Shown here piece by piece: positions 8,547 through 16,944 of a stretch of 64,000 bases of DNA. The DNA lies in the NCBI GenBank assembly GCA_900549995.1, contig URQQ01000002.1, forward strand, positions 131,472-195,471, written 5' to 3'. Source of the DNA: an uncultured Lachnospiraceae bacterium (GTDB lineage Bacteria; Bacillota; Clostridia; Lachnospirales; Lachnospiraceae). Made by a program: the position numbers and the translations under genes. Under the pieces are notes generated by a model. The model did not search any database. It worked only from the letters and a program-made list of their open reading frames with translations, and was not told the origin of the DNA. Within the stretch, counting starts at the first letter, position 1. Each line of letters opens with the position of its first letter.

Positions 8547-9521
8547 CTACTCTCTGATGATTTCCCTCTGCGCCGCCATCCTCATGAACGCTTCGATCTG
8601 CTCCCGGCTTCTGACTGCCCGGTGTCCTCCGGTCGCCTGGGAATTCACAGCTCCCACGGCACAGGCGAACTTCGCGCTGTCATACAATGATTTTCCTTCC
8701 AGAATGGAATGGATGAACCCTGCCACAAAATTATCTCCGCATCCCGTCGTATCCTTTGGCTCTACTTCATATGGGTCCATATAGAACTCTTCCGTGGCAT
8801 TTTTCACATAGCATCCTTGACTTCCCAGTTTTATGACCACGGTTCCCACTCCTTTTTTCAGCAGTACCTCTGCCGCCTCCGGGGCAGATTCCCTGCCGGT
8901 GACATACTGCGCTTCACTGATGCTTGGGATGAGATAATCGATGTAGGGATAGACAGAATCCATCGCTTCGGTCCCCAGTCCCTCCACATCGTGGTCCATG
9001 TCGGCAAAGGTAAGCACCCCTGCCTCTTTGGCAAGCCTCATCAGTTCTTCGGCGCCTCCCCGGTCCAGACGGTAGGAGGTATACAGACTCCCGATACAGA
9101 CTGCCCTTGTCTCCTGAAGCACTGAAAGATCCATCTCCTCCAGGGAAATCCCTTCGTTCTCTCCTTTTGCCAGAAAGAATGTATGCTCTCCCTCTTCTCC
9201 CAGCACAACAAATGCGCTGGTGGAGCGGCTGTCAGCGTCTCTCACCAGACAGTCCGTGCCCACGCCTTCTTTCCGGAGATCTGCACAGAGGAAATCTCCA
9301 ACCGCACCGCCGTCCACTCTCGCAGCCAGCACCGTCCTGCTTCCAAGGCGGCTCAGTACCACCGCCTCATTCGTCGCATCGCCGCCCGAAGTAAAGACTG
9401 CTTCTCTCAGGATTGTCACCGGCTGGTCAAAGCTTTCCCTGCTCATTCCGTCGATCAGAATATCCTGTACACAGGCTCCGACGCAGAGAATGTCATATGT
9501 TTTTGTCTTCTCGTCTTTCAT
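8547..9521 (-). CDS. PfkB-family carbohydrate kinase
   Basis: A ribokinase-fold sugar kinase of 324 residues. The glycine pair region TSGGDATNEA and the C-terminal anion hole and catalytic motif DTTGCGDNFVAGF are clear; the last Asp of DTTGCGD (about 263) is the catalytic base. I choose the ATG at 9521, with AGGTGG five bases upstream, over a GTG at 9530. Family members phosphorylate ribose, fructose 1-phosphate, tagatose 6-phosphate, 2-keto-3-deoxygluconate or nucleosides. It lies between the sorbitol-type dehydrogenase and an FGGY kinase. One possibility is that it adds the second phosphate to a ketose phosphate for the FbaA-type aldolase; this is unproven. Confidence 0.85.
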   Translation of the reverse strand: MKDEKTKTYDILCVGACVQDILIDGMSRESFDQPVTILREAVFTSGGDATNEAVVLSRLGSRTVLAARVDGGAVGDFLCADLRKEGVGTDCLVRDADSRSTSAFVVLGEEGEHTFFLAKGENEGISLEEMDLSVLQETRAVCIGSLYTSYRLDRGGAEELMRLAKEAGVLTFADMDHDVEGLGTEAMDSVYPYIDYLIPSISEAQYVTGRESAPEAAEVLLKKGVGTVVIKLGSQGCYVKNATEEFYMDPYEVEPKDTTGCGDNFVAGFIHSILEGKSLYDSAKFACAVGAVNSQATGGHRAVRSREQIEAFMRMAAQREIIRE

Positions 9522-9533
9522 ATCCGCCACCTG

Positions 9534-10565
9534 TCAACACATTTTAATGATCCCTTTCACAACGTTTCTGGCATCTTTCACTACCGTGTCAAACGCCAGA
9601 TTCGAATCCTCCAGAGAAAATTCATTGGTCACAATCTGCTTCACGTTAATGCTTCCGCTTGCAATGGCCGCAATCGCCGTCGGATACAGGTTCCGGTAGC
9701 GGAAGACACATTTCACCGTCGCCTCTTTCTCCATAATCTGGAAGAAATTATAGGAAATCTCGCTCTGCGCCGACATTCCCACGAGTACGATCGTTCCTCC
9801 CCGCTTCGCAATGTGCGCAGTCTGGGCAATGGTCGCCGGAGACCCCGCCGTCTCAAGTACCACATCCGGCCCTTCCTTCAAGATCTCCCGGATCCGTCCG
9901 GGCACATCCTCTGTCTGGGCATTGATTGTGACATCCGCTCCCATCTCCCTTGCGTATTCCAGCCGTTTCTCATACAGGTCTGCAACGATGATTTTCGAGG
10001 CACCTCTCGCCCTGGCAGAAAGGAGTGTCACAAGGCCGATGCATCCTGCGCCAAGAATTACAACGGACTGTCCAAGCCCCACATTTCCAAGTCCCGTCGC
10101 ATGAAGCCCTACGGCGAGCGGTTCCACAAGCGCACCTTCCATCGTCGATACATTGTCCGGGAGTTTAAAACACATATCCGCCGGATGGGCCACATATTCC
10201 TGCAATGCGCCCCGCACCGGAGGTGCCGCGAAGAATTTTACATCCGGGCAGAGATTGTACCGCCCGCTCTTGCAGAATTCACATTTCCCGCAGGCATATC
10301 CCGGTTCTAACGCTACCCGGTCTCCGACGTTTAAGTCTTCCACTCCTTCTCCCAGTTTCACGACAGTTCCCGAGACTTCATGTCCCAGCACGAATTTATC
10401 CGTCAGCACGCAGTCGCCGACTCTTCCATCCTTAAAGAAATGTACGTCTGATCCGCAGATTCCGTTATACTCGATTCTTACAAGCACCTGTCCCCGTCCG
10501 GCCTCTGGTACTGGTTCCTCCACGATTTCCATTTTGCCCGGCTCTGTCAGATATACTACCTTCAT
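9534..10565 (-). CDS. Zinc-dependent dehydrogenase, sorbitol/threonine dehydrogenase type
   Basis: A 343-residue medium-chain zinc dehydrogenase. Catalytic zinc motif CGSDVHFF and HEVSG, structural zinc lobe CGKCEFCKSGRYNLC, and the Rossmann site VILGAGCIGL are all present. Residues DLYEKR following the Rossmann fold point to NAD rather than NADP use. The start at 10565 is preferred because AAGGAG lies nine bases upstream; longer in-frame starts overlap the ATPase gene. Family members oxidise polyols, sugars or threonine. It likely oxidises a sugar or polyol that enters through the ABC importer of this operon, or reduces an aldol cleavage product. Confidence 0.87.
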   Translation of the reverse strand: MKVVYLTEPGKMEIVEEPVPEAGRGQVLVRIEYNGICGSDVHFFKDGRVGDCVLTDKFVLGHEVSGTVVKLGEGVEDLNVGDRVALEPGYACGKCEFCKSGRYNLCPDVKFFAAPPVRGALQEYVAHPADMCFKLPDNVSTMEGALVEPLAVGLHATGLGNVGLGQSVVILGAGCIGLVTLLSARARGASKIIVADLYEKRLEYAREMGADVTINAQTEDVPGRIREILKEGPDVVLETAGSPATIAQTAHIAKRGGTIVLVGMSAQSEISYNFFQIMEKEATVKCVFRYRNLYPTAIAAIASGSINVKQIVTNEFSLEDSNLAFDTVVKDARNVVKGIIKMC

Positions 10566-10584
10566 CCCACTCATCTCCTTTTCA

Positions 10585-11703
10585 TTACTCACATGATAAA
10601 ATTGACTGCTCCGTATCCTTGTCGAAGAGATATGATTTCTCCATATCAAGCGCGAGACGGATCATTTCCCCTTCCCGTGCATTTGTCCTTGAATGGACGC
10701 TGGCAATTACTTTATTTCCCGCATATTCAAAGTACAAAAGTACCGAAGCCCCTAAAAGTTCATAGACCTGTATTTTGGCATCGATGCAGGACTCCTTCTG
10801 AATATTGACCATGATCTCTGAATCCTTAATATCCTCCGGCCGGATTCCCAGAATGACTTCTTTTCCGATATACCCTTTTTCTCTCAACACTTTCTGCCTC
10901 GATACCGGCAATGCAAGCAATGCGTCTCCCACCTTCAGCCTGACCTCCCCTTTCACCTCAAGGACAGATGCGTTCAGAAAATTCATCTGCGGAGATCCGA
11001 TAAATCCGGCTACAAACAGATTCACCGGCCGATCATAAAGATCATCCGGCGTTCCCGCCTGCTGCATAACCCCATCCTTCATCACTACGATTCTCGTTCC
11101 AAGCGTCATCGCCTCGGTCTGGTCATGAGTTACATATACAATCGTCGCCCCAAGCCGCTTATGAAGCTGCGCAATCTCTACCCGCATCTGGACTCTCAGT
11201 TTCGCATCCAGATTGGACAGCGGCTCATCCATCAGAAAGACTTTCGGGTCACGCACAATTGCCGCCCCCATCGCGACTCTCTGCTTCTGTCCGCCGGATA
11301 ACTCTTTTGGCTTTTTCTTCAGCTGGCTTGTAAGATCCAGAATCCTGGCAGCCTGCATGACTTTTTCCTCAATCTCTGCCTTCGACAGTTTCTTTCTTCT
11401 GAGCCCGAACGCAATATTGTCATAGACACTCATATGCGGATACAGTGCGTAGCTTTGGAATACCATCGCAATGTCACGGTCCCTGGCAGGCACCTCATTG
11501 ACGATCTCTCCGTCGATGGAAAGTGTCCCCGATGTAATATCTTCAAGCCCCGCAATCATCCTTAATGTTGTAGATTTCCCGCATCCTGAAGGCCCGACAA
11601 AGATCACAAATTCCTGATCTTCAATCTCCAGATTGAAATTCTCAACGGCACTCACACCATTTGGATATGTCTTGCAGATATTTTCCATTTTAATATTCGC
11701 CAT
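10585..11703 (-). CDS. ABC sugar importer ATPase (MsmK/UgpC/MalK type)
   Basis: A 372-residue ATPase. It has Walker A GPSGCGKST (37-45), Q-loop VFQSYALYPH, signature LSGGQKQR (135-142), Walker B VFLMDEP (155-161) and switch VYVTHDQTEAMT. The C-terminal ~130 residues form the TOBE/OB regulatory domain of carbohydrate importers. It energises uptake at the inner membrane face with the MalFG-type permeases encoded in the same operon. In Firmicutes one such ATPase (MsmK or MsmX) often serves several importers, so this one might also support the ATPase-less system at 57431-63872. AGGAGGA precedes the start. Confidence 0.93.
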   Translation of the reverse strand: MANIKMENICKTYPNGVSAVENFNLEIEDQEFVIFVGPSGCGKSTTLRMIAGLEDITSGTLSIDGEIVNEVPARDRDIAMVFQSYALYPHMSVYDNIAFGLRRKKLSKAEIEEKVMQAARILDLTSQLKKKPKELSGGQKQRVAMGAAIVRDPKVFLMDEPLSNLDAKLRVQMRVEIAQLHKRLGATIVYVTHDQTEAMTLGTRIVVMKDGVMQQAGTPDDLYDRPVNLFVAGFIGSPQMNFLNASVLEVKGEVRLKVGDALLALPVSRQKVLREKGYIGKEVILGIRPEDIKDSEIMVNIQKESCIDAKIQVYELLGASVLLYFEYAGNKVIASVHSRTNAREGEMIRLALDMEKSYLFDKDTEQSILSCE

Positions 11704-11739
11704 TTACGACATCCTCCTTCTTTCGTTCCCGGCAGATGT

Positions 11740-13548
11740 TTACCATCTGCCTGTATGTCCGTACAGCGGGCCATACGTCTGGCAGGCACGGTAATCCTGG
11801 CTTTCCTTGTCCATGCCAAATGCCTGGAAGCATGCCGGCCGGAAAATCTGTTCCTCCGCTACATTGTGCATGCAGACCGGAATCCGAAGCATGGAACACA
11901 GCGTGATCAGATCTGCCCCGATATGTCCATAGCTGACCGCCGCATGATTCGCGCCCCAGTGATTCATCACGTCATAAGCCGACCGGAATGCCCCTTCTCC
12001 TGTGACTCTCGGCGCAAACCAGGTACAAGGCCATGTATAATCTGTACGTTTCCACAGCGTGTCTGAGACATCCCCGGGAAGAACCACTGTATACCCTTCT
12101 GCGATCTGCATCACCGGCCCCAGTCCCTTGACCAGATTGATTCTCATCATCGTCGCAGGCATTCTTGCATTGGTCAGAAATCTGGAGGAATAGCCTCCTC
12201 CGCGGAAATATCCCCGATCCGCCGGATTCCATGTCACTGCTTTCAGGCAGTTCTCCATATCCTCTTCTTTCATCTCGTAGAATGGTTTTGCCACCCTCTG
12301 ATTGTTCTCATCTGTCACTTCTCCGCACATATCCAGACAGGATGCCCCTGAATTAATCAGATGGATGATCCCGCCGGCCCTGGCTGCCTCTCCCGTAAGT
12401 TCGTATCCTGTGACACGTTTTACAGATGCACTGCTCCAGCAGGTACGCACATCCGAGAACATCTGCGCCCGGTTCGTAAGCAGTTTCCCAAAGAGCATGG
12501 AAACAGCATTTAGCGTATCATTTTCCGTGGCGAAGATATAAGGTTCTCTCGCTCCTTCCCAGCCAAAGGACGTATTCAGTATTGCCTCCGCATAATCGGT
12601 GTTCGGATAATGGTCCGTCCACTGTCTCTGCCCCTGAAATCCCCCGGCAGCCGCATTGTGCCCAAGCGCCTCCTCCGGGAACTTTTCTGCAAGTTTTTCA
12701 TTGCCGTTCAGAAGGTCTTTGATAATACAGGCTGTCTTGACGACGAATTCCCAATCCTTCTCTTTCTGTTCTTTTGTTTTCCTTGCATACTCCGGATTCT
12801 TGTCAAACCCTTCTTTACAGTTCTGTCTGGTCCACGCAAGTGCCCGTTCGTATTCCTCCGGGTCGTAGATCTCTTCCTCTATTCTTCTTAATACTTCCAC
12901 TTCATCAACAGATTCCACTCTCATCCCCAGATAATCTTCGAAGAAATCCGTATGGATGGCGGAACCTGCAATTCCCATACAGACGGATCCGATCTGCAGA
13001 TATGATTTGCCACGCATGGCAGCCGCCGCAATCCCAGCTTTCGCAAACCGGAGAATTTTCTCTTTTACGTCTTCCGGAATCTCAGTATCTTCCGCATCCT
13101 GCACTTCCCGTCCATAGATTCCAAATGCCGGAAGTCCCTTCTGGGCATGTGCCGCAAGAACCGACGCGAGATATACTGCCCCCGGCCGCTCTGTCGCATT
13201 GAATCCCCACACCCCCTTGACCGTTATGGGGTCCATATCCATCGTCTCTGCTCCGTAGCACCAGCACGGGGTCACCGTAAGTGTCACCGCTACCCCCTGC
13301 TTTTGGAACTGCTCTGCACAGGCACAGGCTTCTGCCGCTCTCCCGATGGTCTGGTCTGCAATGACCACATTGACAGGTTCCCCATTGCTGTACCTTAAGT
13401 TCTCTGTTATTAAATTTCTGGCCGCCTCTGCCATCCCCATGGTCTGCGCCTCCAGACTCTTTCTGACATCCAGTATTCCTTTCCTGGCATCAATCACAGG
13501 ACGGATTCCAACGACGGGATAACTTCCGATGTACCGGTTCTCTGCCAT
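11740..13548 (-). CDS. fucI: L-fucose isomerase
   Basis: At 602 residues the protein has full FucI length. It carries the manganese ligands Glu342 in ATENDT and Asp366 in FSDVRTC, plus the NHWGANH region and the CMHNV end motif. FucI converts L-fucose to L-fuculose and often also D-arabinose to D-ribulose, acting as a cytoplasmic hexamer. AGGAGGAAAAAGG precedes the ATG. The partners expected for L-fucose use are all in this operon: an importer, FGGY kinases, FucA-type aldolases and dehydrogenases that could act on lactaldehyde. This is the strongest evidence that L-fucose is a substrate of the region. Confidence 0.95.
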   Translation of the reverse strand: MAENRYIGSYPVVGIRPVIDARKGILDVRKSLEAQTMGMAEAARNLITENLRYSNGEPVNVVIADQTIGRAAEACACAEQFQKQGVAVTLTVTPCWCYGAETMDMDPITVKGVWGFNATERPGAVYLASVLAAHAQKGLPAFGIYGREVQDAEDTEIPEDVKEKILRFAKAGIAAAAMRGKSYLQIGSVCMGIAGSAIHTDFFEDYLGMRVESVDEVEVLRRIEEEIYDPEEYERALAWTRQNCKEGFDKNPEYARKTKEQKEKDWEFVVKTACIIKDLLNGNEKLAEKFPEEALGHNAAAGGFQGQRQWTDHYPNTDYAEAILNTSFGWEGAREPYIFATENDTLNAVSMLFGKLLTNRAQMFSDVRTCWSSASVKRVTGYELTGEAARAGGIIHLINSGASCLDMCGEVTDENNQRVAKPFYEMKEEDMENCLKAVTWNPADRGYFRGGGYSSRFLTNARMPATMMRINLVKGLGPVMQIAEGYTVVLPGDVSDTLWKRTDYTWPCTWFAPRVTGEGAFRSAYDVMNHWGANHAAVSYGHIGADLITLCSMLRIPVCMHNVAEEQIFRPACFQAFGMDKESQDYRACQTYGPLYGHTGRW

Positions 13549-13566
13549 CCTTTTTCCTCCTTTACA

Positions 13567-14334
13567 TCAGACACATGTATATGCGCCATCCACTACGAAA
13601 TCCGAACCCGTTGTAAATGTACTGGCATCACTTGCCAGATAAAGAGCCACTCCCTGCAGTTCCTGGGGATTCCCCATGCGGGCAAGCGGTGACAGAGAAG
13701 TCCACTTTGGAATCAGTTCATGCCCCTTGATCAGATCTGTCATAATATATCCGGGGCTGATGCTGTTGACTCTCACATTCTTATCCGCCCACTCTACTGC
13801 CAGTGATTTGGTCAGCATGATGACTCCGGCCTTCGATGCATTGTAAGCCACCTGCGGCTGCGGAATATTCACAATATGCCCCGACATCGAAGCTGTGTTA
13901 ATGATGGAACCGCCGCCCTGGCGGATCATATATCTTCCTGCCGCTGTTGCTGTGAGGAATACCCCCGTCAGATTGATATCGAGAACTTTTCTCCACTGCT
14001 CATAGGTCATCTCCTCCGCCGGAACATTGATCGAAATGCCTGCATTGCAAAATGCCACATCAATTCTTTCCATTTTCCGCACCATCTGCGTGCACATTTC
14101 TTCCACCTGGTCAGGAGATGTGACATCCGCCTGAATCCCCATCGCACAAATGCCATACTCCCCGGCAAGCCATCTGGCGGACTCTTCTGCTTTCTCACCG
14201 TTTAAGTCCGCAATTGCCACATCTGCTCCCGCACTTGCAACAGCCATCGCATAATTCAGTCCGATCCCCTGCGCGCCGCCTGTCACGAGTACCTTTTTCC
14301 CTTTCATACAAAACTTTTCCTGTATATTCATCAT
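13567..14334 (-). CDS. Short-chain dehydrogenase/reductase (SDR)
   Basis: A classical 255-residue SDR with the cofactor site TGGAQGIG near 18-25, an IADLNGE stretch after the second strand that favours NAD, the CNAGI motif, and a catalytic Ser-Tyr-Lys set in SMSGHIV and AYNASKAG. It resembles gluconate 5-dehydrogenase and polyol dehydrogenases of the SDR family. It lies between fucI and a FucA-type aldolase. It may oxidise or reduce a sugar or lactaldehyde; an oxidative L-fucose route that begins with an SDR L-fucose dehydrogenase is known in other bacteria, but nothing here settles the substrate. Two adjacent ATG codons (14334 and 14331) could start translation. Confidence 0.86.
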   Translation of the reverse strand: MMNIQEKFCMKGKKVLVTGGAQGIGLNYAMAVASAGADVAIADLNGEKAEESARWLAGEYGICAMGIQADVTSPDQVEEMCTQMVRKMERIDVAFCNAGISINVPAEEMTYEQWRKVLDINLTGVFLTATAAGRYMIRQGGGSIINTASMSGHIVNIPQPQVAYNASKAGVIMLTKSLAVEWADKNVRVNSISPGYIMTDLIKGHELIPKWTSLSPLARMGNPQELQGVALYLASDASTFTTGSDFVVDGAYTCV

Positions 14335-14362
14335 CTTACCCTCACCTTCCTGGTATCCAGAT

Positions 14363-14998
14363 TTATCCTAAGTATTTATGGTTGTAAATATTGAGAAAAT
14401 GGCTGCACTCCGTCTCATCCAGATCCACCGGCTGTCCCAGCGCCTGCGCATAATACAGTGCTTTGGTAATCGCCTCTGCCGCCTCTACTTTATTCATCGC
14501 ATCTTCCACCGTACTTCCGACTGCCAGAACCCCATGGTTCCCAAGAAGCACCACATCACTGTGTTCAAAAATCGGAATCGCTCCTTTTAAAATCTCTTCC
14601 GTCCCCGGGCGGCCGTAAGGCGCCACTTCAAATACTTTAAAATTCGCCATCATTTCCGGATACCCCTTCGTCTCCACCGGCTTGTTGCAGATGGCATGCG
14701 CGGTCAGAAATGTCGGATGGCAGTGTACGACCCCTCCAATATCCGGGCGGATCTGATATGTCTCCAGATGCATCGGAAGCTCCGATGTCGGACGGCAGTT
14801 TCCTCCAATCTGTGTTCCATCTGCTCCGATGACCGCAATCATATCTTCTGTGAGAAGCGCCTTATTTTTACCTGTCGGCGTAATATAGACAATTCCGTCT
14901 TTTTTTGCCGAAATATTTCCCTCAAATGCATTGACCAGATTCTTCTCATCCAGACGTTTTGCCACTTCCAGTACCCTGTTTATCAATTCTCTGTCCAT
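14363..14998 (-). CDS. fucA: Class II aldolase, probable L-fuculose-phosphate aldolase
   Basis: A 211-residue class II aldolase, near the length of E. coli FucA (215). It holds the acidic residue region TSELPMHLE, the zinc-binding VVHCHPTFL and the third histidine in LGNHGVLAVG. FucA cleaves L-fuculose 1-phosphate to dihydroxyacetone phosphate and L-lactaldehyde. The gene sits in the promoter-proximal half of the operon, directly after the importer permeases and two genes before fucI, so I favour this copy as the true fucA. AAAGGAG precedes the start. The related copy at 2868-3563 is more divergent and linked to a different isomerase. Confidence 0.88.
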   Translation of the reverse strand: MDRELINRVLEVAKRLDEKNLVNAFEGNISAKKDGIVYITPTGKNKALLTEDMIAVIGADGTQIGGNCRPTSELPMHLETYQIRPDIGGVVHCHPTFLTAHAICNKPVETKGYPEMMANFKVFEVAPYGRPGTEEILKGAIPIFEHSDVVLLGNHGVLAVGSTVEDAMNKVEAAEAITKALYYAQALGQPVDLDETECSHFLNIYNHKYLG

Positions 14999-15037
14999 CT
15001 TCTCGTAACTCTCCTTTAAATAAAATAGTATGATTGG

Positions 15038-15910
15038 TTAGCCTTTGACTGCGCCCGCCGTCAGCCCTTTGATCAGAGATTTCTGGGAAATCCATCCAAA
15101 AATCATCGGCGGTATACAGGAAATCGACGCTGAGGCCGATAACTGCGCGATAAACTGTCCCTGCTGCTGTCCAAATCTTGCCATATATACTGGCAGCGTT
15201 GCCGTCGCGTTCGTTGTCAGATTATATCCCAGGAAAAACTCATTCCATATAAATACCGCGACCAGAAGCCCTGCCGTCATGATTCCGGTCTTCGTCAGCG
15301 GAACTACGATGCTCATAATCAGCTGCCGGCTTGTACATCCATCGATTTTCGCCGCCTCAACCACTTCTTCCGGCACATCCTTAAAGAAGGAATACAAAAG
15401 CCAGATGCAAAGTGGAAGGTGGAATCCTACATACAGGAACAAAAGTCCTCCCCTTGTATGGCTTAAGTTCAGTTCTTTAAACACAATGTACAGTGGGATC
15501 AAAACTGCCACCGGAGGGAGCAGGATTGTGGTGACAAACCAGTTATAAAGGCTTTCGCCTCTGCCCTCTTTCTTAAACTTCGCAAATACAAGCGCGTAGG
15601 TTGCCGGAATTCCAAGGATAAGGCAGATCACCGTACCCGTAATGACATGGAATACTGTATTTTTCAGATAATTAATCATCGAAGCGTCCGACAGCACTTT
15701 CTGCCATGTGACCAGTGTCGGGTGGAAAAATATTGCCGGAACCGCCGCATCTGCCTCTGTTTTAAATCCGCTCAGAATCATATAAAGGATTGGAAAGAAG
15801 TAAAGCAGCGCAAAGGCAAGGACAAGGATTCCAAGCACCCAGCGCCTGATCTCTCTTCTTACCGCCGCCCTCTGGCTTCTTTCATCTCGTTTAATTACAG
15901 TCTTTTTCAC
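15038..15910 (-). CDS. ABC sugar importer permease, MalG type
   Basis: A 290-residue inner-membrane permease with about six hydrophobic segments. The EAA motif that contacts the ATPase reads EAAKIDGCTS near the middle, as in carbohydrate permeases of the CUT1 class. Translation starts at a GTG, with AAAGGAGG six bases upstream. It pairs with the MalF-type permease directly upstream (12 bp gap) and the binding protein before that. The complex imports a sugar, most likely L-fucose or a fucosylated oligosaccharide given the catabolic genes that follow. Confidence 0.92.
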   Translation of the reverse strand: MKKTVIKRDERSQRAAVRREIRRWVLGILVLAFALLYFFPILYMILSGFKTEADAAVPAIFFHPTLVTWQKVLSDASMINYLKNTVFHVITGTVICLILGIPATYALVFAKFKKEGRGESLYNWFVTTILLPPVAVLIPLYIVFKELNLSHTRGGLLFLYVGFHLPLCIWLLYSFFKDVPEEVVEAAKIDGCTSRQLIMSIVVPLTKTGIMTAGLLVAVFIWNEFFLGYNLTTNATATLPVYMARFGQQQGQFIAQLSASASISCIPPMIFGWISQKSLIKGLTAGAVKG

Positions 15911-15922
15911 GTTCCCCCTCCT

Positions 15923-16819
15923 TTACTCATAGATTGCACGGCGTTTTTTTATCGCCCTGAAGATCAGGTTAATCACTGTCAGTGTCACGATAACTGTGAT
16001 CACAGACAATGCAGCTGCCCTGCCTACATTCGATCCGCTGAATAAGGTCTTATAGATATAGTAGGTAAGTGTATAAGATTTCTGTCCGGGTCCCCCTCCG
16101 GTCGTTGTCAGTATCAGCCCGAATTCCTTCACAAGGAAGATCAATCCAAGCATCAGCGCTACCTGCATGTGGTTAAAGATCATCGGAAGCTTGATCTTGA
16201 AGATCATCTCCATGCGGCTGCAGCCATCCAGATTCGCCCGCTCCAGAACTTCCTCCGGAATCCCCTGCAGTCCTCCAAGAATGACGAGTACAAAAAACGG
16301 CATCCACTGCCATACAAACAGGAATACAATCAGCGGCCTTGCATAGTAACTGACAAAATCAACCGCCTTAATTCCCATAGCATCCGCAATTGTACCAACC
16401 CATCCAAAATTCGTGTTCAGTATCTCCGTCTTCCAGAGCACTCCCGTCGTAGTCGTCATGATAAAAAACGGGCTTAAAATCAATGTTCTGGAGATGGTCT
16501 TGCCCGGGATATCGCAATCCAGCATCAATGCGATCAGATATCCAAAGACGAGGCAGAGAATCAATGACGCCCCTATCATCGCGACCGTCTGAAGACATAT
16601 GATATAAAACTCTGAATCACCCAGATAATATATGAAATTCTTAAGACCTGCGAATGTAATCCCCTGATCCGGACGCACGATGTTCCACCGAAGCACAGAA
16701 AAAATAATGGTCAGAATAAATGGTACCTGGGTGGCAATTGCTACAATCACACATGCCGGTGCAACAAACGTCCGTTCCACCGGATATTTCTTTGTTGTGT
16801 TCTTTGGTATTTTGCTCAT
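15923..16819 (-). CDS. ABC sugar importer permease, MalF type
   Basis: A 298-residue permease with about six membrane segments and the CUT1-type EAA loop (LERANLDGCSR). It forms the channel with the MalG-type partner. Two ATG codons compete: 16825, almost on top of the GAAGGA ribosome site, and 16819, five bases after it; I take 16819. A terminator-like hairpin lies between this gene and the binding-protein gene upstream, which would lower permease expression relative to the binding protein, a common pattern in such operons. Confidence 0.92.
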   Translation of the reverse strand: MSKIPKNTTKKYPVERTFVAPACVIVAIATQVPFILTIIFSVLRWNIVRPDQGITFAGLKNFIYYLGDSEFYIICLQTVAMIGASLILCLVFGYLIALMLDCDIPGKTISRTLILSPFFIMTTTTGVLWKTEILNTNFGWVGTIADAMGIKAVDFVSYYARPLIVFLFVWQWMPFFVLVILGGLQGIPEEVLERANLDGCSRMEMIFKIKLPMIFNHMQVALMLGLIFLVKEFGLILTTTGGGPGQKSYTLTYYIYKTLFSGSNVGRAAALSVITVIVTLTVINLIFRAIKKRRAIYE

Positions 16820-16863
16820 AAGCATCCTTCCATTTCTATTTCTTATTCCGTTGTAATAAAGAC

Positions 16864-16913
16864 AAAAGGGCAGCTGCCCCGGACAATGTACTGCCGGGTG
16901 TAGCTGCCCCCTT
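16864..16913 (-). terminator. Terminator-like hairpin between binding-protein and permease genes
   Basis: On the minus strand an outer stem GGGCAGCT/AGCTGCCC (arms 16902-16909 and 16868-16875) encloses an inner CCGGG/CCCGG stem. It is followed by TTTTGTCTTT, so it resembles an intrinsic terminator. Because it lies after the binding-protein gene but before the permeases, partial termination or 3' end protection is the likely role. Confidence 0.7.
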
Positions 16914-16944
16914 CCTTATTAACTGATCCCACAGATTATTTCAT

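Noticed and set aside
9183..10310. Long plus-strand open frame of 375 codons
   Set aside because: It is antisense to the PfkB and zinc dehydrogenase genes, is very rich in Arg, His and Cys, and has no ribosome site; a shadow of codon bias.
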